A stretch of 64,000 nt of DNA from Yimella sp. cx-51 (GTDB lineage: Bacteria > Actinomycetota > Actinomycetes > Actinomycetales > Dermatophilaceae), in the NCBI RefSeq assembly GCF_017654605.1, contig NZ_CP072113.1, forward strand, positions 310,001 through 374,000, read 5' to 3'. This document shows, one piece after another, positions 1 to 8,361 of the stretch (the first letter of the stretch is position 1; each line of letters starts with the position of its first letter). Both the position numbers and the translations under genes were made by a program. The notes beneath the pieces are model-generated. The model searched no databases, was not told the origin of the DNA, and saw only the letters and a list, made by a program, of their open reading frames with translations.

Positions 1-2
1 AC

Positions 3-566
3 GGCGACATCGTCGGCCTCAACCCCGAGACGGGCCACGAGCAGATGGCTGGCCTGAACTACACCTCCGGCATCGCGCAGGCGCTCTGGCAGGAGAAGCT
101 CTTCCACATCGACCTCAACGGTCAGCGCTCGATCAAGTACGACCAAGACCTCGTCTTCGGTCACGGCGACCTGCTCTCGGCCTTCTTCACCGTCGACCTG
201 GTGGAGAACGGCTTCCCCAACGGCGGACCGAAGTACGACGGTCCTCGTCACTTCGACTACAAGCCTTCGCGCACCGAGGGTGTCGACGGTGTGTGGGAGT
301 CGGCCGAGGCCAACATGGCCACCTACCTGCTGCTCAAGGAGCGCGCCGTTGCCTACCGCGCCGACCCCGAGGTGCAGGCCGCGTGGGAAGCCAGCGGCAT
401 TCGCGAACTCGCACAGCCGACCCTTGGTGAGGGAGAGACGCTGGACGACCTGCTGGCCGACCTGTCGGTCTTCGAGGACGCCGACGCCGACGCTCTCGGC
501 GAGCGTCACTACGCGTTTGTGAAGCTCAACCAGTTGGCCGTCGAGCACGCTCTCGGCGCACGCTGA
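3..566 (+). CDS. xylA: Xylose isomerase, C-terminal part (cut by window start)
   Basis: Interconverts D-xylose and D-xylulose in the cytoplasm, the first step of the isomerase route of xylose use. The frame is already open at the window edge and ends at TGA 566, leaving about 187 of the roughly 390 residues usual for the family. The visible part carries family signatures: [16 protein letters not shown] at codons 15-62, the metal-binding stretch FHIDLNGQ, and [11 protein letters not shown]. xylB follows 71 bp downstream on the same strand, so the pair is very likely one transcript. The start, promoter and any ROK/XylR-type regulator lie outside the window. Confidence 0.95.
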   Translation, partial: GDIVGLNPETGHEQMAGLNYTSGIAQALWQEKLFHIDLNGQRSIKYDQDLVFGHGDLLSAFFTVDLVENGFPNGGPKYDGPRHFDYKPSRTEGVDGVWESAEANMATYLLLKERAVAYRADPEVQAAWEASGIRELAQPTLGEGETLDDLLADLSVFEDADADALGERHYAFVKLNQLAVEHALGAR

Positions 567-637
567 TCCACCTGCCGCGTCGGCCGCGCTCACGGGCGCG
601 GTCGACGCGAATCTCATTCGTGCACTAAGGAGTTCGC

Positions 638-2059
638 ATGGCCACACTGGTTGCCGGCATCGATTCGTCCACCCAGTCCTGCAAGGTGTTGATCTGCGAC
701 GCCGAGACCGGCGCGATCGTGCGCGAGGGCCGGGCCAAGCATCCCGACGGCACCCAGGTCGATCCGGCGCACTGGTGGTCAGCCCTGCAAGAGGCGATCG
801 ACGCCGCCGGTGGCCTGGACGACGTCGCGGCGGTGAGTGTCGGTGGTCAACAGCACGGAATGGTCGTGCTCGACTCCGCCGGCGAGGTGATCCGTCCGGC
901 GATGCTGTGGAACGACACCAGCTCGGCGGACGCCGCCGCCACCCTGGTGGAGGAACTGGGTGCGCAGGCATGGGCCGAAGCCGTGGGGACCGTGCCGGTC
1001 GCCTCGCTGACTGTGGCCAAGCTGCGGTGGCTGGCCGACCACGAACCCCAGAACGCTGCTCGCGTCGCTGCCGTCTGCCTGCCGCACGACTGGCTGAGCT
1101 GGAAGCTCGCCGGAGCGACCGATCTGGAAGCGCTGTTCACCGACCGGTCGGACGTCTCGGGCACCGGCTACTGGTCGCCGGCCACCGGTGACTACCGCCG
1201 CGACCTGGTGCAGCAGGCACTCGGGCACGACGTCGTGCTGCCCCGTGTGCTTGCACCTAACGAATCGGGCGGCGCCCTCGCGTACGGCAATTCGACCGCC
1301 GTGATCGGCCCAGGCGCAGGCGACAATGCGGCCGCCGCCCTGGGTCTGGGCATGACACCCGGTGATGTCGCCGTCTCCATCGGCACCTCCGGCGTCGTGT
1401 CGGCAATCAGCCAGAACGTGGCGGCAGACTCCTCGGGTTCGGTGGCGGGTTTCGCCGATGCCACCGGAGAGTTCCTGCCGCTGGCCGTCACGCTCAACGC
1501 CGCACGAGTGCTCGACGCCGCTGCCAAGATGCTCCGTGTCGACCACGCGCGTCTGGCCGAACTCGCCCTCGAAGCACCCCGCGGATGCGACGGCCTCGTC
1601 CTGGTGCCTTACCTGGAGGGGGAGCGCACGCCCAACAAGCCGCACTCCACCGGTGCGGTGCACGGGCTGACTCTGCAGACGTCCACCCCCGCTCATTTCG
1701 CCCGGGCCGCCGTCGAAGGCATGCTGCTCGCGCTCGCCGACGGACTCGACGCGATGGTCGCCGAAGGCACTGTGGCGCAGCGGATTTCGCTGATCGGGGG
1801 CGGATCGAAGTCGGAGGCGGTACGTCGGATCGCCCCGTCGGTCTTCGGCCTCGACATTGTGGTGCCCCGCGAGGGGGAGTACGTCGCACTCGGCGCGGCC
1901 CGCCAAGCGGCATGGGTCTTGTCCGGAGAAGACCAGCCGCCGGTCTGGCCACTGGACGGAACGCAGATCTACGCGGCCACGGACGAGGATCTGGCTGCCA
2001 CCGAAGTCCTGCGCAAGCAGTACGCCCGGGCCCGCGATCTGACGCTCGACCGCCCCTGA
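638..2059 (+). CDS. xylB: Xylulokinase
   Basis: Phosphorylates D-xylulose to xylulose 5-phosphate, feeding the pentose phosphate pathway. The 473-residue product has the FGGY-kinase layout: N-terminal phosphate-binding motif GIDSSTQS (residues 7-14), the substrate motif GGQQHG near residue 68, the catalytic-Asp motif [11 protein letters not shown] near 228-238, a GTSG loop, and the C-terminal IGGGSKS motif. Length is normal. An AAGGAG ribosome site ends about 6 bases before ATG 638. It follows xylA directly, as in the classical xylAB order. No transporter or regulator for xylose is visible here. Confidence 0.95.
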   Translation: MATLVAGIDSSTQSCKVLICDAETGAIVREGRAKHPDGTQVDPAHWWSALQEAIDAAGGLDDVAAVSVGGQQHGMVVLDSAGEVIRPAMLWNDTSSADAAATLVEELGAQAWAEAVGTVPVASLTVAKLRWLADHEPQNAARVAAVCLPHDWLSWKLAGATDLEALFTDRSDVSGTGYWSPATGDYRRDLVQQALGHDVVLPRVLAPNESGGALAYGNSTAVIGPGAGDNAAAALGLGMTPGDVAVSIGTSGVVSAISQNVAADSSGSVAGFADATGEFLPLAVTLNAARVLDAAAKMLRVDHARLAELALEAPRGCDGLVLVPYLEGERTPNKPHSTGAVHGLTLQTSTPAHFARAAVEGMLLALADGLDAMVAEGTVAQRISLIGGGSKSEAVRRIAPSVFGLDIVVPREGEYVALGAARQAAWVLSGEDQPPVWPLDGTQIYAATDEDLAATEVLRKQYARARDLTLDRP

Positions 2060-2113
2060 TCCGTCGGCGCCTCCAGCTAACGTGGAAACCATCCGTTAGC
2101 GAAGGAGCCGACG

Positions 2114-2797
2114 ATGGCCGATCCACGCAAGAAGTTGAGCTTCGACGAAGTCCGCGCGTCGCAGTTGGGCGACTGGCGCCAGGTGGCCGGCGTCATCAAA
2201 GCCAAGTTTGCGACCGGAGACTTCGCGACCGGGTTGAAACTCGTCGATCAGATCGGTGCCGCCGCCGAAGAGGCCGACCACCATCCCGATCTGAGTCTCA
2301 CCTATTCGCAGGTGCTGGTCAGCCTGAGCAGTCACGACGTCGACGGCATCACCAGTCGCGACATCGCACTCGCCCAGCGCATCAGCGAGTTTGCGAAAGA
2401 CCTCGGAGTCCCCGCCGAACCGGAAGGCATCGCCTTGGTCGAACTCGGTCTCGACACACATGACGGTCAACGGCTCGGCCCGTTCTATGCGGCGCTGCTC
2501 GGCGCCGAGGCAGAGGACGGCGACGTGGTTGACGCGTCGGGTCAGGCTCCGCCGATCTGGTGGCAAGGTCCGGCTGATCCGTCCGACGGCAACACCAGGC
2601 CCGAACTGCCGGAGCAGGCTTTCGAGCAGCGCTGGCACCTGGACGTCTGGGTGCCGCATGACGAAGCAGAGGCGCGGGTCAAGGCCGCGCTGGACGCCGG
2701 TGGCGTGCTGGTGAGCGACGACGCGGCTCCGTCGTTCTGGGTGCTCGAGGACGCCGACGGCAACCGCTCGTGCATCTGCACCTCGTCGGGGCGCTGA
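2114..2797 (+). CDS. Pterin-4a-carbinolamine dehydratase domain fused to a VOC/glyoxalase-like domain
   Basis: Residues about 1-95 match the DCoH/PhhB family, which dehydrates 4a-hydroxytetrahydrobiopterin. The signature is visible as EEADHHPD followed by a tyrosine, the second His in LSSHD and a downstream Asp in TSRD. Residues about 105-225 look like a vicinal-oxygen-chelate (glyoxalase/bleomycin-resistance) half, with GPFYAALLGAE, WHLDVWVP and a terminal VLEDADGNR-type strand. Such fusions occur in actinobacteria. No aromatic amino-acid hydroxylase is nearby, so the substrate is unclear. A GAAGGAG site precedes ATG 2114, and an inverted repeat (GCTAAC/GTTAGC, 2076-2100) lies just upstream. 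The next gene starts 7 bases after the stop. Confidence 0.8.
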   Translation: MADPRKKLSFDEVRASQLGDWRQVAGVIKAKFATGDFATGLKLVDQIGAAAEEADHHPDLSLTYSQVLVSLSSHDVDGITSRDIALAQRISEFAKDLGVPAEPEGIALVELGLDTHDGQRLGPFYAALLGAEAEDGDVVDASGQAPPIWWQGPADPSDGNTRPELPEQAFEQRWHLDVWVPHDEAEARVKAALDAGGVLVSDDAAPSFWVLEDADGNRSCICTSSGR

Positions 2798-2804
2798 GCC
2801 GTCG

Positions 2805-3293
2805 GTGAGCGAACCCGAGCGCACTCCCGACGGTCATCACATCGTTGTCGGCGGGCGACGTTGGCGCGCCACCGACCCGGCGATCCCGCAGAAGTTGCGC
2901 GTCGAGCTGGTCGAGGAGTTGATGCGCGCCCGGCGAGAGGTGCGCACGCAGGGGGACGAGGCGAGGCACTTGGTCTCGGACGCCAAACATGCCCTGGGTG
3001 AGCGCGGCGAGCCGTGGTGGGAGCCCGCAACCGAGCACGGCCGTCGCCACCGGTTGGCCGCGACGATTCGGGCATTGCTGCGGCACCGCGACGGATCGAC
3101 CATCTGCCCGAGCGACGCTGCAAAGGCGGTCGGTGGCGAAGGCTGGCGCGACCTGATGGACCTCGCGAGGGAAGTCGCCGCACAACTGGTCGAGGCGGGC
3201 GAGGTGGAGGTGCAGCAGAAGGGGAAGCGGGTCGACCCGGCGGGAGCAAGAGGACCGATCCGGCTGGCTCCGGGTGAGGACCTCCAGCGATAA
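2805..3293 (+). CDS. DUF3253 protein
   Basis: A 162-residue protein of unknown function. Residues about 85-155 fit the DUF3253 pattern: ICPSDAAKAVGG, then WRDLMDLARE, then an E/Q-rich KGKRVDP stretch, resembling a small winged-helix fold. The N-terminal half (HHIVVGGRRWRATDP) is often found ahead of that domain. The start is GTG 2805, 7 bases after the stop of the pterin-dehydratase fusion gene, so the two are probably cotranscribed. No signal peptide or membrane segment is seen. Function cannot be read from sequence; DNA binding is only a guess from the fold. Confidence 0.7.
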   Translation: MSEPERTPDGHHIVVGGRRWRATDPAIPQKLRVELVEELMRARREVRTQGDEARHLVSDAKHALGERGEPWWEPATEHGRRHRLAATIRALLRHRDGSTICPSDAAKAVGGEGWRDLMDLAREVAAQLVEAGEVEVQQKGKRVDPAGARGPIRLAPGEDLQR

Positions 3294-3357
3294 GCGCTTC
3301 GCGCGATCCCGGGCGTGGCTGCCAGCGCATCACGGGGCGAATCGCCTTGAGAACAAA

Positions 3358-3399
3358 AGAAATCCGGGGCACTCGCTGACGCGGGTGCCCCGGATTTCT
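3358..3399 (-). terminator. Intrinsic terminator of tRNA-Ser(CGA)
   Basis: A perfect 15-bp stem (3358-3372 with 3385-3399) closes a 12-nt loop. On the minus strand it is followed by TTTTGTTC. It begins 2 bases beyond the 3' end of the minus-strand tRNA gene, so it ends that transcript. Confidence 0.85.
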
Positions 3400-3400
3400 T

Positions 3401-3490
3401 TGGCGGTGGCGGAGGGATTTGAACCCTCGGTGGGTTTTATCCCACAAACGCTTTCGAGGCGTTCTCCTTAGGCCGCTCGGACACGCCACC
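3401..3490 (-). tRNA. tRNA-Ser (anticodon CGA)
   Basis: Read on the minus strand, a 7-bp acceptor stem GGTGGCG/CGCCACC encloses a D arm, an anticodon stem AACGC/GCGTT with loop CTCGAAA (anticodon CGA, reading UCG), a long variable arm (GTGGG/CCCAC) and a TTCAAAT T-loop. The long variable arm is diagnostic of the serine class. The 3' CCA is encoded (3401-3403). The gene stands alone between DUF3253 and an AraC-type regulator. Confidence 0.95.
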
Positions 3491-3556
3491 GCGGAAGAAC
3501 ATACCCGAACAGGCGCCCTGCTCCCAAACCGAGCGCCTCGGTGGCACGCTGTCGGG

Positions 3557-3946
3557 GTGGATCGCGACGATCTGGTGCGGCTGCGGCAGGCCAAGGACCG
3601 AATGGATCGGGAGTACGCCGGGCCGCTCGATGTGCCGTCGCTGGCAGCGGACGCGCTGATGTCGGTCGGTCACTTCCAGCGCGCGTTCAAGAAGACCTTC
3701 GGGGAGACGCCGTACTCCTATTTGATGACCCGCCGGGTCGAACGCGCTCAGGCGCTGCTGCGCATCGGTGAACTCAGCGTCACCGACGTCTGCATGGCGG
3801 TGGGCGCGACCTCGCTGGGGTCTTTCAGCGCGAAATTCACCGAACTGGTGGGGGAGACGCCCTCGCACTACCGGGCGCGTTCACACGAAACCCTGGTGGG
3901 CGTCCCGGGCTGTATTGCCAAGCAGGTGACGCGTCCGCGCAAGTGA
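3557..3946 (+). CDS. Short AraC-family transcriptional regulator
   Basis: A 129-residue protein made almost only of the AraC/XylS double helix-turn-helix domain. The first HTH is around PSLAADALMSVGHFQRAFKK and the second is around VTDVCMAVGATSLGSFSAKF, followed by the conserved GETPSHYR. No ligand-binding domain is present. GTG 3557 was chosen because earlier in-frame starts would lie inside the tRNA-Ser gene. A VOC protein gene begins 49 bp downstream on the same strand. AraC-HTH/VOC pairs are common in actinobacteria, and the regulator may control the VOC gene. Confidence 0.85.
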   Translation: MDRDDLVRLRQAKDRMDREYAGPLDVPSLAADALMSVGHFQRAFKKTFGETPYSYLMTRRVERAQALLRIGELSVTDVCMAVGATSLGSFSAKFTELVGETPSHYRARSHETLVGVPGCIAKQVTRPRK

Positions 3947-3994
3947 TCAGTTTTGGAGAAGCGCGGCCAGGGGCAGCGCAATAGCGTTGCAGCC

Positions 3995-4429
3995 ATGAAC
4001 AACACAGCACTCGCATCCCTGACCCTCGCCAACTGCTTTGTCTATGTCGACGACCCCGAGCAGGCGCTCGCGTTCTACCGCGACACGCTCGGACTGACCG
4101 TCAAGACCGACGTGACCAACGGCGACTACCGCTGGCTCACCGTGGTGACGCCCAGCCAGCCCGAACTCGAGATCACCATCCAGCAAACTGCAGCCATGCC
4201 CGCCTCGGACGAAGACAAGAAGGTGCTCGCCGATCTGGTCGCCAAGGGTGTCGCGGGCGCGCTGATCTTCACGGTGGACGATGTCGACGCGGTCTTCGAG
4301 CACGTCCGCGCCTCGGGCGCCGAGGTCTTGCAGGAGCCGGCCGACCAGTTCTACGGCGTGCGCGACTGCGCTTTCCGTGACCCGGCCGGCAACATGGTGC
4401 GGATCAACCAGAACCTCCCACAGGCTTGA
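3995..4429 (+). CDS. VOC (glyoxalase/bleomycin-resistance/dioxygenase) family protein
   Basis: A 144-residue single VOC protein with paired beta-alpha-beta-beta-beta modules. The first begins NCFVYVDDPEQALAFYRDTLGL (residues 13-34) and the second carries LIFTVDDVDAVFEHVRASGAEV and the final FRDPAGNMVRI strand. Such proteins can be metal-dependent lyases, dioxygenases or drug-binding proteins, and the substrate cannot be assigned. ATG 3995 was chosen over an in-frame start at 3953 because the domain begins there. It sits just downstream of the AraC-type regulator and ends before a strong hairpin. Confidence 0.8.
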   Translation: MNNTALASLTLANCFVYVDDPEQALAFYRDTLGLTVKTDVTNGDYRWLTVVTPSQPELEITIQQTAAMPASDEDKKVLADLVAKGVAGALIFTVDDVDAVFEHVRASGAEVLQEPADQFYGVRDCAFRDPAGNMVRINQNLPQA

Positions 4430-4463
4430 GATGTGTCGTCCCGGATGGGACCGCCCCCGCCAG

Positions 4464-4530
4464 CCCACAAACCGGACGCAAAACGCACGCGCTGAGGCAC
4501 GAAAGCGTTCATATGCGTCCGGTTTGTGGG
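4464..4530. terminator. Long hairpin between convergent genes, probable bidirectional terminator
   Basis: Perfect 17-bp inverted arms at 4464-4480 and 4514-4530 enclose 33 nt that contain a second small stem (AACGC 4482-4486 / GCGTT 4505-4509). It lies between the converging VOC gene (stop 4429) and the FMN enzyme gene (stop 4554). There is no U-tract on either side, so termination is inferred from position. Confidence 0.55.
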
Positions 4531-4553
4531 GGGAGGGCAGGCCGGAGAATGGC

Positions 4554-5837
4554 TCAGGCCAGGGTGGAGCGGTCGATCTCGGCGATCGAGGTGACGCCGG
4601 TGGTGGCCATCATGAGGTCGAGTTCGGCGCGGAAGTGTTCGAGCACCTCGCGCACCCCGTCGGCGCCGGCGATCGCCAGCCCGTAGACATATGGCCGGCC
4701 GATGCAGACCGCTGACGCGCCGAGGGCCAACACCTTGTAGACGTCCGCGCCGCACCGGATGCCACTGTCGAAGAGCACCGGCACCGTGCCGTCGACCACG
4801 GGCACGATCTCGGCGAGGGCGTCCAACGAACCGATCGCACCGTCGACCTGCCGACCGCCGTGGTTCGACACGATGATGCCGTCGACCCCGTGCTCCAGGG
4901 CGAGCCTGGCGTCGTCCGCGGATTGCACGCCCTTGACCAGGATTGGCAGCTTGGTCATCGCGCGCAGCGTCGCCAGATCGGCCCAGGTCAGATCGGTGCG
5001 GGAGAAGACGTCCAGGAAGGTCTGGACGGCGGCCCGCGGGTGGGCCGAGCGCAGGTTGTCGCGGAAGTCGCCGGGGTAGTTGCGGGTGATCGACAGCAGT
5101 GAGCGCACCGCGGTCGGCGTGGGCCGGCCATCGGGAGTGGGTAGGTCGTCAGCGGCGACGCGCGCCTCGACCAACGCCTGGAACGCCGGATCGGAGGTGT
5201 ACTGCGCGATGCCCATTCCGCGAGCGAACGGCAGGAAGGCGCGATCGAGATCGAGGGTGCGCCAGCCGAGCACGGTGGTGTCGAGGGTGACCACGATGGC
5301 CTCGGCGTCGATCGCCTCAGCGCGCCGGACGAACGACTCGACCACCGACGGCTGGTTGCTCCAGTAGAGCTGGAACCAGCTCGGGTGGTCACCGAGCGCG
5401 CCGGCGATCTGCTCCATCGGGTAGGACGCCTGCGAGGAGATGATCATCGGCGTCTGCGCCGCCCGTGCGCCACGTGCAACTGCGAGATCAGCCTCGGGGT
5501 GGGCCATCTCCAGTACGCCGATCGGCGCGGTGAGCAGCGGCGAGGGGAGTTCGCGCCCCAGCAGCGTGATCGACTGGTCGCGCCGGGAGACATCGCGCAG
5601 CATCCGCGGCACGATCCGGTGCTTGTCGAAGGCCGCACGGTTGGCGGTCATCGTCGAACCAGCCCCAGCGCCGGTCTGCACGTAGTCGCGGGCGGCCGGG
5701 CTCATTGCCTTCAGCCCCAACTCCTCCAGAGCGGCGGGGTGCGTCGGCACCGAGGGGCGACGGCCGAAAACGCCCGCCGAATAGATGCGCGACTGGATCC
5801 AGCGTCCGAAGGGCAGGTCGTGCTGTGCGTCATTCAC
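4554..5837 (-). CDS. FMN-dependent alpha-hydroxy-acid oxidase family, lactate 2-monooxygenase type
   Basis: A 427-residue cytoplasmic flavoenzyme expected to oxidise L-lactate or a related 2-hydroxy acid. The TIM-barrel signature SNHGGRQVDG holds the catalytic His (326) and substrate-binding Arg (329). Lys302 in ILVKGV contacts FMN, and LFDSGIRCGADVYKVLALGA is the phosphate-binding end. The long insertion at about 200-290 is typical of the lactate 2-monooxygenase branch (product acetate plus CO2) rather than of simple lactate dehydrogenases. The branch assignment is less certain than the family. A LytR_C gene lies 26 bp upstream on the same strand. Confidence 0.85.
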   Translation of the reverse strand: MNDAQHDLPFGRWIQSRIYSAGVFGRRPSVPTHPAALEELGLKAMSPAARDYVQTGAGAGSTMTANRAAFDKHRIVPRMLRDVSRRDQSITLLGRELPSPLLTAPIGVLEMAHPEADLAVARGARAAQTPMIISSQASYPMEQIAGALGDHPSWFQLYWSNQPSVVESFVRRAEAIDAEAIVVTLDTTVLGWRTLDLDRAFLPFARGMGIAQYTSDPAFQALVEARVAADDLPTPDGRPTPTAVRSLLSITRNYPGDFRDNLRSAHPRAAVQTFLDVFSRTDLTWADLATLRAMTKLPILVKGVQSADDARLALEHGVDGIIVSNHGGRQVDGAIGSLDALAEIVPVVDGTVPVLFDSGIRCGADVYKVLALGASAVCIGRPYVYGLAIAGADGVREVLEHFRAELDLMMATTGVTSIAEIDRSTLA

Positions 5838-5863
5838 TCAAGCGCTCCTTCGGGAGGTCGGGC

Positions 5864-6388
5864 TCAGCAGCCGGGCGGCGTGCTGGACGTGGGGGAGGGG
5901 AGCACCGCGATGTCGGGGAACTGGTCTCCGAGCACGACATCGACCGAGTCGTCGTCGCGGCCGTCGGCAAGTTCCTGGACGCCGGGGATGAGCGGCACGA
6001 CGAACTGCTTAGCCTTGGCCGCCCCCTTGGGCCCGTAGCGCACCTGGCCGACGTCGGTGAGTTTCATCGCGTACGGGTCGTTGCTGACCACGGCCATGCT
6101 GAAGTGGTGGCTCTTGAGCGCGCGCGCCACTTCCTTGGCCTTGCCCTGGTTGCGCGAAGCGTTGTAGACGTTCACGGTGAAACCGGCGTTGGGGTAGATG
6201 ATCTTGGTCGGGCTGCAACTGGCCGGCTTCTGCGGCGGGCGGCTACCCGGGATGAGGCCGGAGGTGTAGGCGGCGGCGTACGCAGTGCCCACCACGACCG
6301 CCAACGACACGATGACGAGCACGATCAGCGAGCGCCGTCGCTTGCGTTTGCGGGCGTGACTGAGTCCGGTGGTCTGTGCGTACTTCAT
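5864..6388 (-). CDS. Membrane-anchored LytR C-terminal-domain protein
   Basis: A 174-residue protein: a basic cytoplasmic N-terminus (ARKRKRRR), one transmembrane helix (about residues 20-42), then an extracytoplasmic LytR_C (CpsA-associated) domain with FTVNVYNAS and VDVVLGDQF. The LytR_C domain is found on LCP-type cell-wall ligases and on many stand-alone actinobacterial envelope proteins of unknown role. The very C-terminus reads TPPGC, as does the second LytR_C protein at 8362-9153. It is probably cotranscribed with the VapB-like gene upstream (13-bp gap). Confidence 0.85.
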   Translation of the reverse strand: MKYAQTTGLSHARKRKRRRSLIVLVIVSLAVVVGTAYAAAYTSGLIPGSRPPQKPASCSPTKIIYPNAGFTVNVYNASRNQGKAKEVARALKSHHFSMAVVSNDPYAMKLTDVGQVRYGPKGAAKAKQFVVPLIPGVQELADGRDDDSVDVVLGDQFPDIAVLPSPTSSTPPGC

Positions 6389-6401
6389 CGAATCGGCTAC
6401 A

Positions 6402-6695
6402 TCACATCATGTGGACGCGGGCGTGCAGGGTCGCGCGTTGGTGCAGGGCTGCGCGCAGGGCGCGGTGCAGGCCGTCCTCGAGGTAGAGCTCGTCATTCCA
6501 TTGGACGACGTGGGCGAAGAGGTCACCGTAGAAGGTGGAGTCCTCCGACAGGAGTGTGTCGAGGTCGAGCACCCTCTTGGTGGTGATGAGTTGGTCGAGC
6601 CGCACCAGTCGGGGAGCCAGGTGGCTCCAGTGCTTGGGCGTGTCGAGGCCGTGGTCGGGATACGGACGCCCCTCGCCCACCGCCTTGAAGATCAC
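6402..6695 (-). CDS. Small conserved actinobacterial protein, VapB-antitoxin-like
   Basis: A 97-residue protein starting at GTG 6695. The sequence (IFKAVGEGRPYPDHG, then a TTKRVLDLDTLLSEDSTFYGDLFAHVV stretch split by short loops, then LEDGLHRALRAALHQR) resembles a widely conserved actinobacterial protein often labelled VapB family antitoxin. No PIN-domain toxin is adjacent, so a toxin-antitoxin role is doubtful here. It lies directly upstream of a LytR_C gene and divergent to the HerA-like ATPase, a neighbourhood I regard as typical for this protein. Confidence 0.7.
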   Translation of the reverse strand: MIFKAVGEGRPYPDHGLDTPKHWSHLAPRLVRLDQLITTKRVLDLDTLLSEDSTFYGDLFAHVVQWNDELYLEDGLHRALRAALHQRATLHARVHMM

Positions 6696-6777
6696 CGCTT
6701 CATCCTATGTCGAGGTTCGACTGGCATTCGGCGCTCAACCGGTGCGCCGGGCAGCCTTTGAGTCTATTGTCGGCGCC

Positions 6778-8334
6778 GTGACCGAATCTGCTGCGACCCA
6801 ACTCGATCTCATCAAGTCCGGCTACGGATTCGAGGGCGCTGCGCTCGAACTCGGAGTGGCGATGAACGACGGCAAGCCGGTGCCCGGAGTGCCGGTGCGG
6901 CTGCCGCTGGCGATGATGAACCGGCACGGCCTGGTGGCCGGTGCGACCGGTACCGGCAAGACCAAGACGCTGCAGCTCATGGCCGAGCAACTCTCCAACG
7001 AGGGTGTGCCCGTCTTCATCGCCGACATCAAGGGCGACATCTCCGGCCTTGCCAGCCCGGGCGAGGCCAGCGCCAAGCTGACCGAGCGGGCAGCCAGCAT
7101 GGGGCAGGAGTGGACGCCGACGGCGTACCCGACGGAGTTCCTCTCCCTCGGCGGCGTCGGCAAGGGCGTGCCGATCCGCGCCACGATGACCTCCTTCGGT
7201 CCGACGCTCCTGTCGAAGGTGTTGGGGCTCAACGACACCCAGGAGTCGAGCCTCGGCCTGATCTTCCACTACGCCGACAAGCGCGGCCTGACGCTGCTCG
7301 ACCTCAAGGACCTCCAAGCAGTCATCAAGCACCTCACCTCCGACGAGGGCAAGGCCGACCTGAAAGACCTCGGCGGGCTGTCGTCGGCGACCGCCGGGGT
7401 GATCCTGCGCTCGCTGATCACCTTTGCCGACCAGGGCGCGGACGCCTTCTTCGGTGAGCCGGAGTTCGACACCGCCGATCTGCTCCGGGTCGGCGCGGAC
7501 GGCAAGGGCGTCATCACCTGCCTCGAACTGCCCCGCGTCCAGGACCGTCCGGCGCTCTTCTCCACCTTCCTGATGTGGCTGCTGGCCGATCTCTTCCACG
7601 ACCTGCCTGAAGTGGGCGACGCCGACAAGCCGAAGCTGGTCTTCTTCTTCGACGAGGCACACCTGCTCTTCAAGGACGCCTCCAAGGCGTTCCTGGCGGC
7701 CATCGAACAGACTGTCAAGCTGATCCGTTCCAAGGGCGTCGGCATCTTCTTCGTCACCCAGACGCCCAAGGACGTGCCGGACGCAGTGCTGGCGCAACTG
7801 GGTAACCGGGTGCAGCACGCGCTGCGCGCCTTCACCCCCGATGACCAGAAGGCGCTCACCCAGACGGTGCGCACCTTCCCGCACTCCGGCTACGACCTGG
7901 AGAAGCTGCTCACGTCGCTCGGCATCGGTGAAGCCGTGGTGACCGTGCTCAGCGAGAACGGCGCTCCGACGCCGGTGGCGTGGACGCGGATGCTCGCGCC
8001 CACCTCGTTGATGGCCCCGTCGCCGGAAGCCACGATCGACCAGGTCGTCGGCGCGTCGCCGTTGAACCCGAAGTACTCGCAGGCGATCGACCGCGAGTCG
8101 GCCTACGAGATGCTCAATGCGCGGGTGAGCGCGGCCCCCGAGCCGGCCGCGAGCGATCCTGCGCCGCCCGCTCCTGCGGCCCCTCCGGCGTCCAGGCCCG
8201 CCAAGGAAGAACCGGGCATGGTGACGCAGGTGGTGCAGTCGAGCGCCTTCAAGTCGATGTTGCGTTCGGCCGGCACGGTCATCGGACGCGAGATCACCCG
8301 CAGCCTTTTCGGCACCGCGCGCCGCCGACGCTGA
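6778..8334 (+). CDS. HerA-like (DUF853) ATPase/helicase
   Basis: A 518-residue FtsK/HerA-class P-loop ATPase of the DUF853 type. Walker A is GATGTGKT (residues 55-62) and Walker B is LVFFFDEAHLL (about 290-300). The arginine-finger region follows a VGIFFVTQTPKDVPD stretch, the typical sensor strand. The Pro/Ala-rich linker near residues 450-480 precedes a basic C-terminus. Family members are predicted DNA translocases, and the cellular role is not established. GTG 6778 was chosen because homology starts at once after it, while earlier in-frame codons read across the opposite-strand gene. No NurA-type nuclease partner is visible. Confidence 0.85.
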   Translation: MTESAATQLDLIKSGYGFEGAALELGVAMNDGKPVPGVPVRLPLAMMNRHGLVAGATGTGKTKTLQLMAEQLSNEGVPVFIADIKGDISGLASPGEASAKLTERAASMGQEWTPTAYPTEFLSLGGVGKGVPIRATMTSFGPTLLSKVLGLNDTQESSLGLIFHYADKRGLTLLDLKDLQAVIKHLTSDEGKADLKDLGGLSSATAGVILRSLITFADQGADAFFGEPEFDTADLLRVGADGKGVITCLELPRVQDRPALFSTFLMWLLADLFHDLPEVGDADKPKLVFFFDEAHLLFKDASKAFLAAIEQTVKLIRSKGVGIFFVTQTPKDVPDAVLAQLGNRVQHALRAFTPDDQKALTQTVRTFPHSGYDLEKLLTSLGIGEAVVTVLSENGAPTPVAWTRMLAPTSLMAPSPEATIDQVVGASPLNPKYSQAIDRESAYEMLNARVSAAPEPAASDPAPPAPAAPPASRPAKEEPGMVTQVVQSSAFKSMLRSAGTVIGREITRSLFGTARRRR

Positions 8335-8361
8335 GTTCTGCCCTGCGCGGTCCGGGGCAGG

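Noticed and set aside
6402-6695. VapBC toxin-antitoxin module
   Set aside because: Only a VapB-like small protein is present; no PIN-domain toxin is on either side.
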